In this document: positions 7,264 through 15,346 of the stretch, piece after piece | Layout: every line of letters begins with the position of its first letter | How positions within the stretch are numbered: position 1 is the first letter of the stretch | From: Pleionea mediterranea | GTDB taxonomy: Bacteria > Pseudomonadota > Gammaproteobacteria > Enterobacterales > Kangiellaceae | DNA length: 36,627 nt | Assembly: GCF_003148745.1 (NCBI RefSeq) | Contig: NZ_QGGU01000019.1 | Location: 1 to 36,627, forward strand | Reading direction: 5' to 3' | The notes under the pieces: generated by a model | Databases searched by the model: none | The model's input: only the letters and a program-made list of their open reading frames with translations | What the model was told of the DNA's origin: nothing | Program-made: the position numbers and the translations under genes

Positions 7264-10200
7264 TTAGCCACTAATGGTTTCAATGAAAGTTTGTATTTCA
7301 TCCCAACGGCTGTTGTGGTCGTCCAGTGGTTTGTTGATGCGAAGCATAGTGCCTTTTTCCAGTCGATAACGTGATGGATTACGCTGAATCAACTGAATAA
7401 TTTTTTCAGGATTGACTACCGTATCGGGGTTAAACTCTATCAGCAGACCACGTTCATTTGCGGTTAACTTGTTGATACCCAGAGGCGTTAATTTAAATTT
7501 ATATTCGGTCAGTTTGAACAGGTTTTTAATGGGATCTGGCAGCAAGCCAAAGCGATCGATCATTTCAACCTGCATTTCACGCAGCTGGCCGTCGTTTTTA
7601 CAGCTGGCGATGCGTTTATAAAGGGTTAAGCGCGTATGCACATCGGGAATGTAGTCATCGGGGATAAGTGCCGGTATTCCGCAATCGATATCAGTTTGTG
7701 TTTGCAGGCTTTCGGTCAGGCTTGGCTCTTTGCCTTCTTTTAACGCCGTCACCGCATTTTCCAGCATATCCATATACATGCTAAAACCAATGCTTTCCAT
7801 CTGTCCGCTTTGATCATCGCCGAGTATTTCACCGGCACCTCGAATTTCCATATCGTGGGTGGCCAGCGAAAAGCCTGCGCCCAAATCTTCCAGTGACGAT
7901 ATCGCATCGAGGCGTTTTTTCGCATCACGCGACAATGACTTCACCGAAGGCACCATCAAATAGGCATAGGCCTGATGATGGGAACGCCCAACCCGGCCTC
8001 GTAATTGATGCAGTTGCGCCAGACCCAGTTTATCGGCTCTGTCCATAATTATGGTGTTGGCGTTGGGGACATCGATACCGGTTTCAATGATGGTGGTACA
8101 TATCAGCACATGGTAACGACGATGATAAAATTGCTGCATTACCTGTTCCAGTTCTCGCTCACGCATTTGTCCGTGGGCAACACCAATGTTGAGATCCGGC
8201 ATCAGCTCGCGCAATTCTTCGGCACGGCGATCGATGGAATCGACACTGTTATGCAACACATACACTTGTCCACCGCGTAATGTCTCACGCTGTATGGCTT
8301 CTTTAACCAGAGGCTTATTGGCTTCACGAACAAAGGTCTTAATCGCCAGTCGCCGTGCCGGTGGGGTGGCAATAATGGAGAGATCACGCATACCGGAGAG
8401 TGACATGTTTAAAGTTCGCGGAATTGGCGTTGCGGTTAATGTCAAAATATCCACTTCTGAACGCAGCGCTTTAAGCTGTTCTTTCTGGCGCACACCAAAG
8501 CGATGTTCTTCATCAATTATCACCAGGCCAAGTTGTTTAAACTTCATATTTCCCTGAAGCAGCTTATGGGTGCCGATGACAATATCCACTTTACCATCAT
8601 CAAGTTGCTGCATCACATCTTCGGTTTCTTTTGCGGTACGAAAACGCGACAGCACTTCTACTTTAAATGGCCAGTCTGCAAAGCGATCCTGAAAGTTTTC
8701 AAAATGTTGTTGCGCCAACAGGGTGGTGGGTACCAGCACAGCGACCTGACGATTGTTTTGAACCGCAATAAACGCCGCTCGCATGGCAACTTCGGTTTTA
8801 CCAAACCCAACATCACCACACACCAGACGATCCATGGGTGTGGTTGCCGCCATATCGTTTAATATTGCGGTAACGGTATTATCCTGATCATCGGTTAGTT
8901 CAAAGGGGAAGCTGCCTGCAAATTTCTGGTAATCGGTGTCTTCCGTGGTGTATTGAAAACCCGGACGCGCTGCGCGTCGTGCGTAAAGATCGAGCAGTTC
9001 GGCGGCCACATCGCGTACTTTTTCCGCCGCTTTTTTACGTTCTTTCGCCCATTGTTCCGAGCCCAGCTTATGCAATGGGGCGCTGGAGTCAGAAGCACCG
9101 GAATAACGGTGAATTAAATGCAGAGACTGTACAGGTACATAGAGTTTATCGGAGGAGGCGTATTCCAGCATCAGGTATTCGGCGGGCATATTGTTCGCGT
9201 TAATGCATTGCAATCCCATGTAACGACCTACGCCATGCTCTACGTGAACCACCGGATCACCCACGTTTAATTCGGCCAGGCTGTGGATCACCGCATCGGG
9301 GCTGTAATCTTTTTTATTGCGACGGCGTTTTTGCAACACCTGCTGACCAAACAGCTCTGACTCGGCAATTAATATAATGCGATCATGAACAAAACCGGCG
9401 TCAATTGGTGCTACGGTAATTGCTAAAGAAGGCCCTATATCAATCGCCTGATCCCAACTTTCGATCACCTGAGCGGTCAATTGATTGCGCTTAAACAGTT
9501 CAACCACCGCCTCACGTCGACCAGCACTTTCTGTACAAATAACAATCGGTTGCTGATGATTGCTAATAAATGACTTTAATTCTTGCAGCGGATCGTTTGC
9601 CTTATGATTTATTGGCAAGGACGTCATGGTCGCAAAGCTTGAAAGCGTCTCGGTGGCTTTATCATCGCGAAAGCTCAATTGCTCAAAGGTTTTAAGAGCA
9701 CTATTGAACTCATCCGGTGTCAGGCTGATGGCATCCGGCGCCAATATTGGCCTGGTACGATCCCAGCGACGCTCTTCGTAGCGTTGTTGCAGATCATCCC
9801 AAAACTGCTGTTTCACCTGTTGCAGCAGTTTATCGGTTACGATCAGGGTATTGTCTGGCAAAAAGTCGAACAGGGATGAGGTGTTTTCATTAAACAGCGG
9901 CAGGTAATATTCTATTCCGGCGGGCAAAATACCGTTAGATACATCCTGATAAAGACCACAGTCTTTTAGCTCCACATCAAAGGTATTGCGAAACTGCTGA
10001 CGAAATTGTGTGATGCCTTGCTCGCCAGTAGGAAATTCATGGGCTGGCAGCAGTTCAAATTTTTCGAGCGATTCGGTGGATAACTGGGTTTCAGGATCAA
10101 ACTCGCGGATGGTTTCAATTTCATCGTCAAAGAAATCCAGTCGAATCGGAGTTTTCGATCCCATGGGGTACAGATCCAGTATTGAGCCCCGAACCGCAAA

Positions 10201-10692
10201 TTCACCATGCTCCATAACCTTTTCAACATGACGATAACCCGAGGCTTCAAAATGGTTTCTTGCAGCCATTAAATCCATGGTTTGATTAATATGAAAATGC
10301 AGCACATTGCCCTGAATAAAGGATTTGTCCGACAAACGCATTTTCGCCGAACTTAACGCGGTGATGATGACGCCATTCGACATGCCTGGCAGTTGATGCA
10401 GGGCATTGAGTCGTTCCGAAACGATGGTTTCGTGCGCCGAAAAGTAATCGTAGGGCAGGGTTTCCCAATCCGGAAAGGTTAATACAGGCATTTCTGAGGA
10501 CAAAAACAGCTCGAATTCCCGTTGCAGCTGTTGAACATCGCTCGACTGGCTGCACAAAATTAATACAGGACCTTTATGCTGACGGGCAATTTCTGATAGC
10601 ACCAGCGTATGGCTTGCGCCCGGTAACGGCGACCAGTAATTAATAAAGCCATTGCCAGATTTTAGCGACGGTAACGAAAGCTTTAATGTCAT
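7264..10692 (-). CDS. mfd: Transcription-repair coupling factor Mfd
   Basis: 1142 residues from the ATG at 10692, close to the 1148 of E. coli Mfd. Mfd pulls stalled RNA polymerase off damaged DNA and recruits UvrA. Visible parts: UvrB-homology region at the N-terminus (FPDWETLPYD, YRHVEKVMEHGEFAVRG), the polymerase-binding module (PVVHVEHGVGRYMGL), Walker A GDVGFGKTEV near residue 625, DEEHRFG near 727, TATPIPRTLNMSLSG, helicase motif VI QLRGRVGRS, and the TRCF C-terminal domain. An in-frame TTG at 10794 would add 34 residues, but a TATAAT box at 10734-10729 would put the transcript start after it, so the ATG is preferred. It leads the csiV and dehydrogenase genes. Confidence 0.97.
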   Translation of the reverse strand: MTLKLSLPSLKSGNGFINYWSPLPGASHTLVLSEIARQHKGPVLILCSQSSDVQQLQREFELFLSSEMPVLTFPDWETLPYDYFSAHETIVSERLNALHQLPGMSNGVIITALSSAKMRLSDKSFIQGNVLHFHINQTMDLMAARNHFEASGYRHVEKVMEHGEFAVRGSILDLYPMGSKTPIRLDFFDDEIETIREFDPETQLSTESLEKFELLPAHEFPTGEQGITQFRQQFRNTFDVELKDCGLYQDVSNGILPAGIEYYLPLFNENTSSLFDFLPDNTLIVTDKLLQQVKQQFWDDLQQRYEERRWDRTRPILAPDAISLTPDEFNSALKTFEQLSFRDDKATETLSSFATMTSLPINHKANDPLQELKSFISNHQQPIVICTESAGRREAVVELFKRNQLTAQVIESWDQAIDIGPSLAITVAPIDAGFVHDRIILIAESELFGQQVLQKRRRNKKDYSPDAVIHSLAELNVGDPVVHVEHGVGRYMGLQCINANNMPAEYLMLEYASSDKLYVPVQSLHLIHRYSGASDSSAPLHKLGSEQWAKERKKAAEKVRDVAAELLDLYARRAARPGFQYTTEDTDYQKFAGSFPFELTDDQDNTVTAILNDMAATTPMDRLVCGDVGFGKTEVAMRAAFIAVQNNRQVAVLVPTTLLAQQHFENFQDRFADWPFKVEVLSRFRTAKETEDVMQQLDDGKVDIVIGTHKLLQGNMKFKQLGLVIIDEEHRFGVRQKEQLKALRSEVDILTLTATPIPRTLNMSLSGMRDLSIIATPPARRLAIKTFVREANKPLVKEAIQRETLRGGQVYVLHNSVDSIDRRAEELRELMPDLNIGVAHGQMRERELEQVMQQFYHRRYHVLICTTIIETGIDVPNANTIIMDRADKLGLAQLHQLRGRVGRSHHQAYAYLMVPSVKSLSRDAKKRLDAISSLEDLGAGFSLATHDMEIRGAGEILGDDQSGQMESIGFSMYMDMLENAVTALKEGKEPSLTESLQTQTDIDCGIPALIPDDYIPDVHTRLTLYKRIASCKNDGQLREMQVEMIDRFGLLPDPIKNLFKLTEYKFKLTPLGINKLTANERGLLIEFNPDTVVNPEKIIQLIQRNPSRYRLEKGTMLRINKPLDDHNSRWDEIQTFIETISG

Positions 10693-10728
10693 AAAGATGA
10701 AAAACCACAGATCCGGAAAACGACCGGC

Positions 10729-10734
10729 ATTATA
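10729..10734 (-). promoter_or_regulatory. Candidate -10 box for mfd
   Basis: A perfect TATAAT on the minus strand lies 36 bases before the mfd ATG at 10692. The matching -35 region is poor. A TTGACA occurs farther up at 10794-10789 but has no -10 box at the proper distance. Confidence 0.4.
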
Positions 10735-10916
10735 GACAATTTGCCTGCTGAATTCTTGGGCTTTCCCGCAATCATTACGATTGTATTGTGTCAATTCTAT
10801 GATCGTTTATTGTTATGAATAAGGATTTCAGGCAATGAGCGTTGTTTTGCTGTTGCCAAGTCCTAAATTTACAGGGCTTTTAATGAGATAAATGATGAAG
10901 TTAAAGTCATTCGGCA

Positions 10917-10937
10917 TTTGATTAAAATTGCATCAAA
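10917..10937. promoter_or_regulatory. Palindrome TTTGAT-N9-ATCAAA between divergent genes
   Basis: TTTGAT (10917-10922) and ATCAAA (10932-10937) form a symmetrical pair in the 411-base gap between mfd and the plus-strand gene at 11104. The arrangement suits a dimeric repressor or activator, but I cannot assign a regulator. The rest of the gap has no gene that I can support. Confidence 0.35.
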
Positions 10938-11103
10938 CCGCTTTAGCGATTATGGTATTTATAGTCTAAATAAAATAAAGGCTTTGTGGTGTTTCCGACA
11001 TCGGGTATTGCAAAGCCATTGCCGCTAATTAAGTTGTTCTCGGTCAATTACCAACGCGTCGTGTCGTAACAAGGCCGACATTAGATTGAGCAGGAATTCA
11101 TCT

Positions 11104-12423
11104 ATGCATATTACGTTTGTTAATGCGGGTAACTTTCAGGTACAACGGGCGTTGTATATTGCCGCCTGGAAGGTATGGTTTAAGCGCTTCAGTGACGATC
11201 ATTACGCCTGGCGTGAAGGTAAAATTCCTGTGCATTACATCGACAAGCCGTTGCACGAATTGATCGCCAATAATTATCGCTTTTCGGTGGAAGTGTTAAC
11301 CCGTTTAATGGTGCCCTGGTCCTATCGTGACCGGCCACAAGCAAGTGACGAGTTTTTAAAGTTAAACCCTGCGGTGTTGCGCACCACACAGTTGTTATGC
11401 CCTGATACTGGCAACAACATTGATGCGGCTCGATTAACCGATCAGGCACTCGATTACTGGGATTCATTAACCTATAACGAGCAAGATCTTTATTTGAATT
11501 TTGCCGAAGCGCGAATACAGGCGGATATTGAATCACCTTCCGATGAAAACTGTATTCTCGACGATGGCGGGGTGGAAATCATCGGCGACGATATTTATCC
11601 GCCCATTATTCCCGACAAAGATGCCTCCGACGATGAGTTTATCCGGGCACTGGTGGCCTGGATCGATGAAGACCCGTTTCAACCCTTGTATCAGCGCCAA
11701 CCGGTAGGCGAGGCGGTAAGCAGTTGGCACGATCGTCTAATGGCGTTCTTCTGGCCAAAACCCCGTACCGGTTATCTTGAATACACCTATTCTGCGAGCC
11801 CTCTGGTGTACCGTGCTGGATTATTGATGGATCTGGTAGCGTCCGGAGCCGAGTGGACCAGAGACGATAAGGTGCTGGCAGAAAAAACCGCCAGCGAAGT
11901 CTTTATGTTCACTGGCATGCCGCAGCGCGAAGTGACCTGGCAAAATGTGCAGGCCGTGTTAAAAACCGCACTCGATCAAGATTATAAATCCACCGCAAAA
12001 ATGAACAGCGGCTGGGTGTATCTGGCCAGTCTGGCCACCAGCTGTTGCGAAGGCAAGCCCGACGCATTACCGCTGATCAGCTGGAACAGTCGCTGCTCCA
12101 GCTCTTTAATTTCACGACTCGATTTTTTACTGGTAGAAGCCGGTATTGATAAACTCGGCGATCGCTTCCCCCATATTGGTACCGTACCGGGTTGGGGCGG
12201 TACACGACCCAGAACCTATTCATTAAACTGGCCCTCCGGTTATCGCTCCTGGCCAACGGTATTTGAAGCGGGCAAACTGGTGCAAAAAATTGTCCATTTT
12301 TTAAATACCGAAACCGATAAAAACGGCAAACTGAAATACCGCCAAATGCCACTGGCTGGTGGAGAGACAGTTCCATGGACATCCCGTGGGGTTCAACTGG
12401 TACTGTTTTTTGACGGTTATTAA
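11104..12423 (+). CDS. Uncharacterised 439-residue protein
   Basis: I do not recognise this family. The ATG at 11104 is preferred over an upstream in-frame start at 11086 because AGGA lies 9 bases before it. The protein has no signal peptide or long membrane segment, is acidic in the middle (about 150-200, with DDGGVEIIGDD), and is rich in Trp. A central stretch, WHDRLMAFFWPKPRTGYLEYTYS, and a C-terminal GTVPGWGGTRPRTYSLNWPSGYRSW look like ordered, conserved core. A late Cys cluster (SCCEGK and SRCSSS) is present. It stands alone between divergent mfd and a downstream gene with its own promoter, so context gives no function. Confidence 0.75.
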   Translation: MHITFVNAGNFQVQRALYIAAWKVWFKRFSDDHYAWREGKIPVHYIDKPLHELIANNYRFSVEVLTRLMVPWSYRDRPQASDEFLKLNPAVLRTTQLLCPDTGNNIDAARLTDQALDYWDSLTYNEQDLYLNFAEARIQADIESPSDENCILDDGGVEIIGDDIYPPIIPDKDASDDEFIRALVAWIDEDPFQPLYQRQPVGEAVSSWHDRLMAFFWPKPRTGYLEYTYSASPLVYRAGLLMDLVASGAEWTRDDKVLAEKTASEVFMFTGMPQREVTWQNVQAVLKTALDQDYKSTAKMNSGWVYLASLATSCCEGKPDALPLISWNSRCSSSLISRLDFLLVEAGIDKLGDRFPHIGTVPGWGGTRPRTYSLNWPSGYRSWPTVFEAGKLVQKIVHFLNTETDKNGKLKYRQMPLAGGETVPWTSRGVQLVLFFDGY

Positions 12424-12490
12424 ACCCTTATTCGCAGTCTTCGATTAACAACAAACGTTCGATTATTATTGATTTATTCAGAGCACATCA

Positions 12491-12514
12491 GGGTTAATCC
12501 AAGGAGGATTAATC
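12491..12514 (+). terminator. Hairpin with short T-run after the 11104-12423 gene
   Basis: GGGTTAATCC (12491-12500) pairs with GGATTAATCC (12505-12514) with one G-T wobble, and GTTTTT follows a few bases later (12521-12526). It fits a weak intrinsic terminator ahead of the promoter at 12546. The short loop (4 bases) is favourable, but the stem is AT-rich. Confidence 0.45.
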
Positions 12515-12545
12515 CTTAGTGTTTTTGCGGTTATTCATCCAGTCA

Positions 12546-12574
12546 TTGCGACTTATAACAGTCTTTCATATAAT
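12546..12574 (+). promoter_or_regulatory. Sigma-70-type promoter for the DUF1315 and lysine-ketoglutarate reductase genes
   Basis: TTGCGA at 12546-12551 (four of six bases of TTGACA), a 17-base spacer and a perfect TATAAT at 12569-12574. The predicted start is about 30 bases before the ATG at 12613. This is the clearest promoter in the window. Confidence 0.65.
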
Positions 12575-12612
12575 CCGCGCACCTCGTCCCGTATCCCTAA
12601 CAGGTTTGCCCC

Positions 12613-12900
12613 ATGAATATAGAGCAACTTATCAAAGCCATGACACCGGAAATCTATGAAAATATGAAGACCGCTGTTGAAATTGGTAAGTGGCCAGATG
12701 GTACGCCTTTAACCGAAGAGCAAAAAGAAACCACTATACAGGCTGTCATGCTATATGACGCCAGGCACTCCGGGGAACACAATGAGCCATTTAGGATAAA
12801 AGCGGACGGAAGCGTACAACTCGGTAAAGAAAAAGCCAGCAGTGACTTTGCAAAACAAGGTCAGGTGATTTTTAAGTCTTCAGCGAACGAAAAAGACTAG
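12613..12900 (+). CDS. yeaC: DUF1315 family protein (YeaC-like)
   Basis: 95 residues. The pattern I-TPEIYENMKTAVEIGKWPDG-PLTEEQKE--IQAVMLYDARH matches the DUF1315/YeaC family, small cytoplasmic proteins of unknown function that are widespread in gammaproteobacteria. The end is variable and charged (KSSANEKD). It is the first gene after a strong promoter and lies 40 bases before the lysine-ketoglutarate reductase gene, so the two are probably on one transcript. The ATG at 12613 follows CAGG at a fair distance. Confidence 0.85.
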   Translation: MNIEQLIKAMTPEIYENMKTAVEIGKWPDGTPLTEEQKETTIQAVMLYDARHSGEHNEPFRIKADGSVQLGKEKASSDFAKQGQVIFKSSANEKD

Positions 12901-12940
12901 CCTTATCTTTGCCAGAATAAACAGAACTCAGGATTGAACC

Positions 12941-14194
12941 ATGTTAAAAACCGTTGTTAGAAAAGAGCACAAAAATCAGTGGGAACGACGAACACCACTG
13001 ACACCGGACGCTGTTGATCAATTAATTAAACAGGGTTTTACCATAGATGTTGAAGCTTGCGACATTCGTATTTTTAATGATCAGGCGTACCAACAGGCTG
13101 GCGCTAAACTGGTGCCAACCCCGGCAGAGCATAAACTGGTTGTGGGCATTAAAGAGCCGCCGGTGGATTCGATTCAACAAGATCAGGTGCATATTGCGTT
13201 TTCTCATACCATTAAAGGACAGAGCTACAACATGCCGTTGTTGCAAACTTTTATTGATAAAGGCGCAACATTATTTGATTACGAAACCATCGTGAATGAA
13301 CGCGGCGCCAGAACCATCGCCTTTGGGCGGTTTGCCGGTATCGCAGGCGCTATCGATACTTTCCATATTGCCGGAAAAAAATTACAACTGATTAACAAAC
13401 CAAGCGACATTGCCAACATTAAACAAACCCACGGTTACGATGGCATTGAGCAAATAAAATCTGAATTTGGTCAATATGATTTACAAAAGGGCGAAGCCAT
13501 TAGAGTATTGATTGTTGGTACCGGTAATGTAGGCAAGGGCGCGGAAGAAGTGTGCCGCTGGTTGAAACTCCCCAAGGTCGATATTCAGTCGATTGAGTTA
13601 GGTCATATCCCAGAAGGTAGCTGGTACACCGTTGCCAGTAGTCGCCACATCAACGCGCGCAAAGATGGCAAAGATTTTGAGTTTGATGATTTTGTTGCCA
13701 ACGGAAGCATTGAATACAAAAGCACGTTTGATCAGCTGTTGGGTCGCTTCAATATTTTAATTCAGACACCTTACTGGACAGAGAAATACCCAAAGCATCT
13801 GGATCGTGAGCGCATGAAAACGAATAAAGAAAAGTTGCCCTGGGTGATTGGTGACATCAGTTGTGATATTAACGGCTCACTGGAATGCACCAAAATTGCC
13901 AGCACCATTGATGAACCAGCCTTTACCTATCAACCAGAAACCGGCGACTACAAAAACGGTATCAGCTGGGATGGGCCAACGGTTATGTCCATCGACAATT
14001 TACCCTGCGAGCTGTCTGCCGACGCCTCTGAACATTTTAGTGCTATTTTAAAGAACTACATACCGCACTTAATGCAACTGGATTTATCATTAGAGTTTGA
14101 TGATCTGGAGTTACACCCAGAGCTGTATCGCTCGTTGATCGTTTACAAAGGTAAGTTAACGCCTAATTATAAGTATCTGAAAAAGTATTTATAA
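12941..14194 (+). CDS. Lysine-ketoglutarate reductase / saccharopine dehydrogenase (lysine-forming type)
   Basis: 417 residues with the alanine-dehydrogenase/transhydrogenase fold of LYS1-type enzymes. These join lysine and 2-oxoglutarate into saccharopine (or the reverse). Visible features: RKEHKNQWERRTPLTP at 7-22, VGIKEPP at 68-74 with the conserved Lys71, FSHTIKGQ at 87-94 with His89, FGRFAGIAGAIDTF at 128-141, and the dinucleotide site VGTGNVGKG at 192-200. AGGA lies 8 bases before the ATG. The partner oxidising saccharopine is probably the gene at 4832-5971, which would give a bacterial saccharopine route for lysine breakdown with the two steps on separate proteins. Diaminopimelate-pathway bacteria use it for degradation rather than synthesis. 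Confidence 0.85.
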   Translation: MLKTVVRKEHKNQWERRTPLTPDAVDQLIKQGFTIDVEACDIRIFNDQAYQQAGAKLVPTPAEHKLVVGIKEPPVDSIQQDQVHIAFSHTIKGQSYNMPLLQTFIDKGATLFDYETIVNERGARTIAFGRFAGIAGAIDTFHIAGKKLQLINKPSDIANIKQTHGYDGIEQIKSEFGQYDLQKGEAIRVLIVGTGNVGKGAEEVCRWLKLPKVDIQSIELGHIPEGSWYTVASSRHINARKDGKDFEFDDFVANGSIEYKSTFDQLLGRFNILIQTPYWTEKYPKHLDRERMKTNKEKLPWVIGDISCDINGSLECTKIASTIDEPAFTYQPETGDYKNGISWDGPTVMSIDNLPCELSADASEHFSAILKNYIPHLMQLDLSLEFDDLELHPELYRSLIVYKGKLTPNYKYLKKYL

Positions 14195-14214
14195 TATTTA
14201 AGTATTAGATTTAA

Positions 14215-14240
14215 GCCAGCAGAGAGAGTGATCTGCTGGC
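14215..14240. terminator. Hairpin between convergent genes
   Basis: GCCAGCAG (14215-14222) and CTGCTGGC (14233-14240) are perfect complements around a 10-base loop. It sits in the 114-base gap where the plus-strand reductase gene and the minus-strand channel operon converge, so it may end both transcripts. T-runs are weak on both sides. Confidence 0.45.
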
Positions 14241-14308
14241 AATCTATATTACTATGGACTTTACACCTCAGACTAAGGCGTAATATCCAAAGATATTATT
14301 CACACCGC

Positions 14309-15346
14309 CTATTGAATTGCATCCAACTCAATAAAGCTAAGCCGCTCTGGGCCGGCATAAAATACCGCCATTCCAGGCTTAATAGTCATGTCCAGCGGTG
14401 GATTGATTTCAAGTTCTTTGTCTTTAACCGCAATAACTGTGACGCCGTATTTTTCTTTAAGTGCGAAAAATAATGATTTATAGCTGACGGAAAAGTCTTC
14501 TTGCTTGGGAATATCCAGTCGGTACATATTCTGACCGGTTAAATTAGATATTAAATTTTGAACCACCGAGCAGGATTCGCGATCTTGCAGTTCTTGCGCC
14601 ATTAAATAAATATTTGCGGGCAGCACTATTTGATTCAGCGAGGGATCATCGGCGGGCAAATTTTTGATTTTATCGGCGTGATCTTCATCCATTAAACAGC
14701 AAACCATATGCGCCTGACGGTTAATTTCTCTTAGGGCATAGGCGGTAAAAAAGGTTTGGTCGTCGTCTTTACCGTGAATGATGATGTTACGGGCCTTTGC
14801 CGCATTAGAGCGCGTTAACACATCCGTTGAAGCCAGCTCACCACGAATAAAGTCTACCTTTTGTTTTACCATGGGGTTTGATTCTTGCGTCAGTGAGCAT
14901 AAAACAATTTTTTGTTCCGGGTTATCGGCCAAAAGTTCTGTGATCATTTTTTCGGTACTGCCAGTACGATAGCCCATAATGACCGTATGATTTTCGTAGT
15001 TCATATGACTAAACCCTTTTACTTTTCGATTTGCAATTTCAATAATGGTTTCCGCAAGTTTACCAACCACCAGGCCGATAATACCAATGCCAAAAAACAT
15101 AATAACCCCGGCGGTAAAGCGCCCACCATAGGAGCCTGGCGCATAATCACCATAGCCTACGGTGGTGATAGTCACCGAGAACCACCAGGTATAATTATCA
15201 ATAATGTCGGTTTCGTTAAACGCAGACATACTGATCCAGCCACCGGCGTATAACATGGCAATAGAGATAACAATAACGACCCAGGTATTTTCGTACAGAC
15301 TAAACAGGGCATGTCGACAGAAGCGTTGAATTAAGACGAACATCAT
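14309..15346 (-). CDS. Potassium channel with C-terminal RCK (TrkA-N) domain
   Basis: 345 residues. A membrane helix at about 22-40 is followed by a pore loop with the K+ selectivity filter TVGYGD at 62-67 and a second helix at about 78-98, the two-helix KcsA/MthK pattern. From about 119, HTVIMGYRTGSTEKMI starts a Rossmann-like RCK domain; the usual GxGxxG is changed to GYRTGS. A TrkA-C-like end (EINPPLDMTIKPGMAVFYAG) closes it. The start codon overlaps the stop of the upstream aminopropyltransferase gene (ATGA), so the two are coupled. It is the last gene of the telA-type operon. K+ flux gated by a ligand on the RCK domain is inferred. Confidence 0.9.
   Translation of the reverse strand: MMFVLIQRFCRHALFSLYENTWVVIVISIAMLYAGGWISMSAFNETDIIDNYTWWFSVTITTVGYGDYAPGSYGGRFTAGVIMFFGIGIIGLVVGKLAETIIEIANRKVKGFSHMNYENHTVIMGYRTGSTEKMITELLADNPEQKIVLCSLTQESNPMVKQKVDFIRGELASTDVLTRSNAAKARNIIIHGKDDDQTFFTAYALREINRQAHMVCCLMDEDHADKIKNLPADDPSLNQIVLPANIYLMAQELQDRESCSVVQNLISNLTGQNMYRLDIPKQEDFSVSYKSLFFALKEKYGVTVIAVKDKELEINPPLDMTIKPGMAVFYAGPERLSFIELDAIQ

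Noticed and set aside
10693-10794. N-terminal extension of Mfd from a TTG
   Set aside because: The added residues do not resemble Mfd, a TATAAT lies inside the extension, and the ATG gives the normal family length.
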